Below, piece by piece: positions 53,569-57,595 of a DNA stretch of 57,595 nucleotides. The stretch's first letter is position 1. Each line of letters starts with the position of its first letter. The notes beneath the pieces were generated by a model. That model was not told the DNA's origin. It was given only the letters and a program-made list of their open reading frames with translations, and searched no databases. This stretch comes from Acidimicrobiia bacterium. GTDB taxonomy: Bacteria; Actinomycetota; Acidimicrobiia; Acidimicrobiales; Aldehydirespiratoraceae. Where the stretch lies: assembly GCA_022820805.1 (NCBI GenBank), contig JAJEEV010000022.1, positions 1-57,595 of the forward strand, in the 5' to 3' direction. The translations under genes and the position numbers were made by a program.

Positions 53569-54621
53569 TTACAGATCGCCCGCGGTGGTCTCGCCCGTCA
53601 GCTGGTCCAAGTTCTCAAGCACGTGACCACAGCCCCTCACCACGGCGTGGAGCGGATCGACCGCGACCGTGATCGGCATTCCGGTCTCATTGGCCATCCG
53701 CTGGTCCAGATTCCTCAATAGGGCGCCCCCGCCCGCGAGCATGATGCCCGACTCCATGATGTCGGCGGCGAGCTCCGGCGGGGTGCGATCGAGGGTGCCC
53801 CTCACCGCGTCGCAGATGGCGACGACCGACTCCTCCAGGCCCTCGCGGATGTCCTCGGTGGTGATCGACACCACCCGGGGCAGGCCGCTCACAAGATCGC
53901 GGCCCCGGATCTCGGCCCGAGCCTCCCGCGGCAGGGGATGGGCCGATCCGAGGACGATCTTGATGTCCTCAGCGGTGCGCTCCCCGATCAGCAGGGAGTG
54001 CTCCTTCTTGACGAACTGGACGATCGCGTCGTCGAACTCGTCGCCTCCCACCCGTATGGACTCGCTGGACACGATCCCCCCGAGGGAGATGACGGCCACC
54101 TCGGTGGTGCCGCCGCCGATGTCGACGACCATGTTCCCGGTCGGCTCCCACACCTTCATCCCGGTACCGATGGCGGCCGCCATCGGCTCCTCGATGATGT
54201 GGGTCGGCCGGCGGGCGCCCGCCGACTCGGCTGCCTCCTGCACGGCCCGCTGCTCCACACCGGTGATTCCCGACGGCACGGCGATGACCATGCGGGGCTT
54301 GGTCCAGCGTCTCTGGTGGACGCGTTCGACGAAGAAGCGGAGCATCTCCTGGCACATGTCGAAGTCGGCGATCACACCGTCCTTGAGCGGGCGAACGGCC
54401 TGTATGTGCGCGGGGGTGCGCCCGAGCATGCTCTTGGCCTCGGCCCCCACCGCCAGCACTTTGCGGGTGCGGGTGTTCACGGCCACCACCGAGGGCTCGT
54501 TGAGCACGATCCCCTCGCCGCGCACGTACACGACCGTGTTGGCGGTGCCGAGGTCCAGGGCCATGTCTCGGCCCATGACCCATCCCAGCCCGGTCTGCAT
54601 GGTGCCTGTAGTCGTTCTCAT
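53569..54621 (-). CDS. mreB: Rod shape-determining protein MreB
   Basis: Actin-like filament that directs side-wall synthesis. The 350 residues carry the nucleotide-binding motifs DLGTANTVVYVRGEG, the phosphate-2 region DIGGGTTEVAVISLGG and the adenosine motif MLAGGGALLRN. The first Met may be too early; ATG 54600 and 54576 are alternatives. An extended -10-like TAACCT lies 19 nt before the start. First gene of mreBCD-mrdA-rodA; the operon implies a rod-shaped cell with lateral wall growth. Confidence 0.95.
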   Translation of the reverse strand: MRTTTGTMQTGLGWVMGRDMALDLGTANTVVYVRGEGIVLNEPSVVAVNTRTRKVLAVGAEAKSMLGRTPAHIQAVRPLKDGVIADFDMCQEMLRFFVERVHQRRWTKPRMVIAVPSGITGVEQRAVQEAAESAGARRPTHIIEEPMAAAIGTGMKVWEPTGNMVVDIGGGTTEVAVISLGGIVSSESIRVGGDEFDDAIVQFVKKEHSLLIGERTAEDIKIVLGSAHPLPREARAEIRGRDLVSGLPRVVSITTEDIREGLEESVVAICDAVRGTLDRTPPELAADIMESGIMLAGGGALLRNLDQRMANETGMPITVAVDPLHAVVRGCGHVLENLDQLTGETTAGDL

Positions 54622-54765
54622 GTCCCGATCAGCTCCGGCAGGTTAGCACAGCGCAGATGGATCCGGCCGCCCCGCCAGCAGGGAGGCTAGACGATCGCGA
54701 CCGCTAGCGCGCACCCGGTCCGGATCATTTCCGGCGCGACCCGCCCTCGCGTATCTGCGGACGCT

Positions 54766-55173
54766 CTACAGGTCGGGAAAGAACAGGCCTATCTCACGCT
54801 GAGCCGAGTCCGCGGAGTCGCTTCCATGGACCAGGTTCTCGGTGACCTCGGTGCCCAAATCCCCCCGGATCGTGCCCGGATCGGCCTTCATGGGGTTGGT
54901 CGCCCCCATCATGGCGCGCACCACCCGCCACGTGTCCTCGGGTCCCTCCACCACGGCGACCAGTGCGGGACTCCTGCTCATGAAGGCCACCAGATCGTGG
55001 TAGAAGGGCTTGCCGACGTGTTCGGAGTAGTGCCGGGCCAGAAGGTCGGAGTCCAGGGCCCGCAGCTCGACGGCCGCGAGGCGCAGGCCCTTGCGCTCGA
55101 AGCGGCCCAGGATCTCGCCCACCAAGCCCCGCTCGACTGCGTCGGGCTTGCAGATGACCAGAGTGCGATCCAC
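54766..55173 (-). CDS. ndk: Nucleoside diphosphate kinase
   Basis: Balances nucleoside triphosphates by phosphate transfer through a His intermediate. The 135 residues match the family length: DRTLVICKPDAVERGLVG, RFERKGLRL, KPFYHDLVAFMSRSP, NPMKADPGTIRGDLG and the active-site His in ENLVHGSDS. I use GTG 55173 because it has a TAGCAT box 7 nt upstream and the longer frame is only translated repeat sequence. The gap to mreB (54622-54764) shows no gene. Confidence 0.95.
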   Translation of the reverse strand: MDRTLVICKPDAVERGLVGEILGRFERKGLRLAAVELRALDSDLLARHYSEHVGKPFYHDLVAFMSRSPALVAVVEGPEDTWRVVRAMMGATNPMKADPGTIRGDLGTEVTENLVHGSDSADSAQREIGLFFPDL

Positions 55174-55180
55174 GGCGGCG

Positions 55181-55186
55181 ATGCTA
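55181..55186 (-). promoter_or_regulatory. -10-like box TAGCAT for ndk
   Basis: TAGCAT on the minus strand is followed by 7 nt and the GTG at 55173, consistent with a leaderless transcript. Confidence 0.45.
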
Positions 55187-55227
55187 CAAGGACTCCCGGC
55201 GCGTCCGAGCGGACCGGATTTGGCGAG

Positions 55228-55341
55228 CGGGTGTTTCCCGCTCTTGTTCGCTTCGCTCACGGGCCGCCCAAGTCACAGCAACAGCGCCCACGGCCTCGCG
55301 CCGCACGGGCCGCGTTGCCCCGCCTATTCGCTCGGCCTCTA
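55228..55341 (+). repeat. Dispersed repeat family A, rearranged copy
   Basis: Has the same core as the copies at 18333 and 34284 but with about 20 extra bases in the middle. It ends CGCTCGGCCTCTA, and its CTA provides the TAG stop of folC. It lies between ndk and folC. Confidence 0.75.
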
Positions 55342-56637
55342 CAGGCGATCAGCGAGCGCGGTCTTGGCCGCACCGATCACGGTGAAGGAGCCGGTGACGA
55401 CGACGACGTCGGCCGGGGCCGCGAGTTCGAGGGCGCGGTCGAGGGCCGCGCCCACGTCGGCGACCGCCTCTGAGGCCGCGCCGAGCGAGGCGGCCGAGGC
55501 CGCGATCTCCGGTGCCGGTATGCCGCGGGCCGTCGGCGCGGTGCAGCACACCACCCGCTCGGCCCGGTCGGCCTCGAGGCCCTGGAGCACACCGGTTATG
55601 TCGCGCCCGGACTGCATGCCCACCACCAGGAAACGGCGACCGGACGGATCGAAGTCCTCGTTGAGGGCCGCGGCGGCGGCACGGGCCCCGTCGGGGTTGT
55701 GCGCTCCGTCGAGCACGACCATGGGCTCACGGTCCACGATCTCGAAGCGTCCCGGAACCTTCACGCTGGCCAGGGCCTCGTCCATCACCTCGTCGGACAG
55801 GCGCGCATCGAAGAATGCCTCCGCGGTGGCCACAGCCAGAGAGACGTTGTCCAGCTGGTGGCGGCCGTGCAGGGCTACCAGCGAGTCGTCATGGCGTCCG
55901 TAGGGCGTCCGGAAGTCGGCAACCCATCCGCCTATCGCGAGGCGCTCGTTGTCGGTGCCGAAGTCCGGGCCGCGCTCGATCATGCTCGCATGGGGCTCGG
56001 CCCGGAACACGTCGCGCAGCCGCGGATCGGTCTCCCCGCAGACGATGGTCGAGGTGGGCTTCACGATGCCCGCCTTCTCGTGAGCCACAGCCATCCGCCA
56101 GTCGCCCACACCGTCGGTGTGGTCCCGGCCGACATTGGTGATCACCGCCACCTGGGAATCGACCACGTTGGTGGCGTCGAAGCGTCCCAGCATCCCCACC
56201 TCGATCACGGCCACGTCCACCGCCACATCGGCGAAGTGCTGCAGGGCGGCTGCCGTAACCGTCTCGAACCAAGTGGCCCGCATCTGCATGTGATCGGTGA
56301 ACCGGGCCACGTCGCCGATGGCCGAACCGAAGGTCTCGGGGTCCATGGGCTCGGAATCGACCGATATGCGCTCGGTGGGTGCCACCAGGTGCGGGCTGGT
56401 GTAGGCCCCGACGCGCAGGCCCATCGCCTGCAACAGGCGAGCCGTCACCCGCACCGTGGACCCCTTGCCATTGGTGCCCGTGACGTGGATCACCCGGTAA
56501 CGGTGCTGCGGATCTCCCATCGCCGAGGCGAGGCGCTGCATCGACTGGAGGCTCAGACCGTGGACCCGTCCGGCCCGCGGCGTCGACTCGTAGTTGATCA
56601 GCGTGTCGAGGTGGTCCAGTGCCGCTCCGTAGTCCAC
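55339..56637 (-). CDS. folC: Bifunctional folylpolyglutamate/dihydrofolate synthase
   Basis: Adds glutamates to folates. The 432 residues show the Mur-ligase-type P-loop HVTGTNGKGSTVR, AYTSPHLVAPTERI, the Mg-binding region EVGMLGRFDATN, TNVGRDHTDGVG and ANPDGARAAA-like DGAHNPDGARAAA of the C-terminal domain. The GTG start codon at 56637 is 19 nt after clpX. Its stop lies in a family A repeat. Confidence 0.93.
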   Translation of the reverse strand: MDYGAALDHLDTLINYESTPRAGRVHGLSLQSMQRLASAMGDPQHRYRVIHVTGTNGKGSTVRVTARLLQAMGLRVGAYTSPHLVAPTERISVDSEPMDPETFGSAIGDVARFTDHMQMRATWFETVTAAALQHFADVAVDVAVIEVGMLGRFDATNVVDSQVAVITNVGRDHTDGVGDWRMAVAHEKAGIVKPTSTIVCGETDPRLRDVFRAEPHASMIERGPDFGTDNERLAIGGWVADFRTPYGRHDDSLVALHGRHQLDNVSLAVATAEAFFDARLSDEVMDEALASVKVPGRFEIVDREPMVVLDGAHNPDGARAAAAALNEDFDPSGRRFLVVGMQSGRDITGVLQGLEADRAERVVCCTAPTARGIPAPEIAASAASLGAASEAVADVGAALDRALELAAPADVVVVTGSFTVIGAAKTALADRL

Positions 56638-56656
56638 GGGCGGGCGCTCGCGGTCG

Positions 56657-57595
56657 TCAGCTGGCGCGCCGGGAGCGCGTGTCGCCCCCCTCGGCGCGAG
56701 GCACCAGCGTGGGGTTCACGTTGCGCAGCACGGCCTCGCGGTCGATCACCACCGTCTCGATGTCCTCGCGTCCGGGGAGGTCGTACATGATGTCGAGCAG
56801 GACCTCCTCGAGCACCGCCCGCAGCCCGCGGGCCCCCGAGGCGCGCTTGATCGCCTCATCGGCGATCGCCTCCAGGGCGTCGGACTCGAAGACGAGGTCG
56901 ACGTTCTCGAACCGGAACATCTTCTCGTACTGCTTGACGAGGGCATTGCGGGGCTCCACGAGGATCCGCATCAGGGCCTCGCGCTCGAGGCTGCGGACCG
57001 CGCCCATCACGGGCAGGCGTCCGATGAACTCCGGGATGAGCCCGTACTTCGTGAGGTCCTCAGGGAGCACCTCGGCGAAGATGGCCCCCAAGTCCTTGTC
57101 CTCGGGTCTGCGGATGTCGGCGCCGAAGCCCACGCCCCTGGTGCCCGTCCGGCGCTCGACGATCTTCTCGATCCCTGCGAAGGCACCCCCGCAGATGAAG
57201 AGCACGTTGGTGGTGTCGATCTGGATGAACTCCTGGTGGGGGTGCTTGCGCCCGCCCTGGGGAGGCACCGACGCCGAGGTGCCCTCCAGGATCTTGAGCA
57301 GGGCCTGCTGGACGCCCTCGCCGGACACGTCGCGGGTGATCGACGGGTTCTCGCTCTTGCGGGCGATCTTGTCGATCTCGTCTATGTAGATGATGCCCTT
57401 CTCGGCCTTCTTGACGTCGTAGTCGGCGGCCTGGATGAGCTTGAGCAGGATGTTCTCCACGTCCTCGCCCACGTACCCGGCCTCGGTCAGGGCGGTGGCG
57501 TCGGCGATGGCGAAGGGAACGTTGAGCATCCGCGCCAGCGTCTGGGCCATCAGGGTCTTGCCGCAGCCGGTCGGACCTATCAGCAGGATGTTGGA
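56657..57595 (-). CDS. clpX: ATP-dependent Clp protease ATP-binding subunit ClpX (N-terminus outside window)
   Basis: AAA+ unfoldase that delivers substrates to ClpP. The visible ~312 residues begin just before Walker A ([12 protein letters not shown], near 57570), followed by [16 protein letters not shown], Walker [11 protein letters not shown], the pore-loop-type [18 protein letters not shown], sensor 1 VLFICGGAF and the C-terminal AAA lid with [22 protein letters not shown]. The zinc-binding N-domain and the first codons lie beyond 57595. Confidence 0.95.
   Translation of the reverse strand, partial: SNILLIGPTGCGKTLMAQTLARMLNVPFAIADATALTEAGYVGEDVENILLKLIQAADYDVKKAEKGIIYIDEIDKIARKSENPSITRDVSGEGVQQALLKILEGTSASVPPQGGRKHPHQEFIQIDTTNVLFICGGAFAGIEKIVERRTGTRGVGFGADIRRPEDKDLGAIFAEVLPEDLTKYGLIPEFIGRLPVMGAVRSLEREALMRILVEPRNALVKQYEKMFRFENVDLVFESDALEAIADEAIKRASGARGLRAVLEEVLLDIMYDLPGREDIETVVIDREAVLRNVNPTLVPRAEGGDTRSRRAS

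Noticed and set aside
55174..55260. N-terminal extension of ndk (SEANKSG...)
   Set aside because: Translates family A repeat sequence, also seen in frames elsewhere; family start is VDRTLVI.

Overview
The window is GC-rich, densely coded DNA that looks like a chromosome segment from a member of the Actinobacteria, most likely class Acidimicrobiia. That placement is an inference from gene content: a DUF2510 membrane protein, a UvrD2-type helicase, SUF as the only Fe-S machinery seen, class II DAHP synthase, SenX3-like PhoU-linked kinase and TANNNT boxes set for leaderless transcription. It is probably a free-living or marine lineage with mreBCD-type rod growth. I see no rRNA, tRNA, prophage, insertion sequence or CRISPR array.

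Layout. 1-575: the end of a secreted thioredoxin-like protein with an in-frame UGA at its first active-site cysteine. 592-6903: a PHO box and the pstSCAB-phoU-senX3 phosphate operon. 6920-9659: an odd alpha/beta hydrolase, a structured intergenic element, a small membrane protein and an acyl-CoA dehydrogenase. 9867-12368: sufC'-sufS-sufU. 12396-18320: UvrD2-like helicase, a DHPS-like protein and GT81 glucosyl-3-phosphoglycerate synthase on the minus strand, plus a DUF2510 protein. 18471-23180: pterin dehydratase and sufB/Cys-rich/sufD/Rieske/sufC (minus). 23235-27835: gamma carbonic anhydrase-like and flavin reductase-like genes, then a redox cluster holding a two-domain thioredoxin/UGSC-partner protein, a UGSC selenoprotein with in-frame UGA, an IF-2B-like protein and a second thioredoxin. 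27861-34271: class I fumarase, rsfS-lytR_C-nadD, a sigma factor behind a clear promoter, and class II DAHP synthase. 34423-43210: VWA/MoxR pair, proA, murJ, pspA, proB-obg. 43407-57595: rpmA-rplU, rne, the TIGR03936/TIGR03960 radical-SAM pair, rodA-mrdA-mreDCB, ndk, folC and clpX (cut by the window end).

The main discovery is selenocysteine use. Two genes have a UGA exactly where a redox cysteine belongs. Each UGA is followed at bacterial-SECIS distance by a hairpin whose loop starts with G, and coding resumes in frame to an ordinary stop. UGA is also an ordinary stop elsewhere (for example pstB), so the code is not globally reassigned. No selA, selB, selC or selD lies in the window. The UGSC protein sits between two thioredoxin-fold proteins, suggesting one selenium-dependent thiol-redox system.

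Other structure worth attention: two families of intergenic inverted repeats, one of which supplies stop codons of neighbouring genes; a four-unit PHO box; a CRP-like site at about -62 of the sigma-factor promoter; and about ten genes with a TANNNT box 6-9 nt before the start codon. All functions are read from sequence alone, without database searches, and several start codons are inferred.
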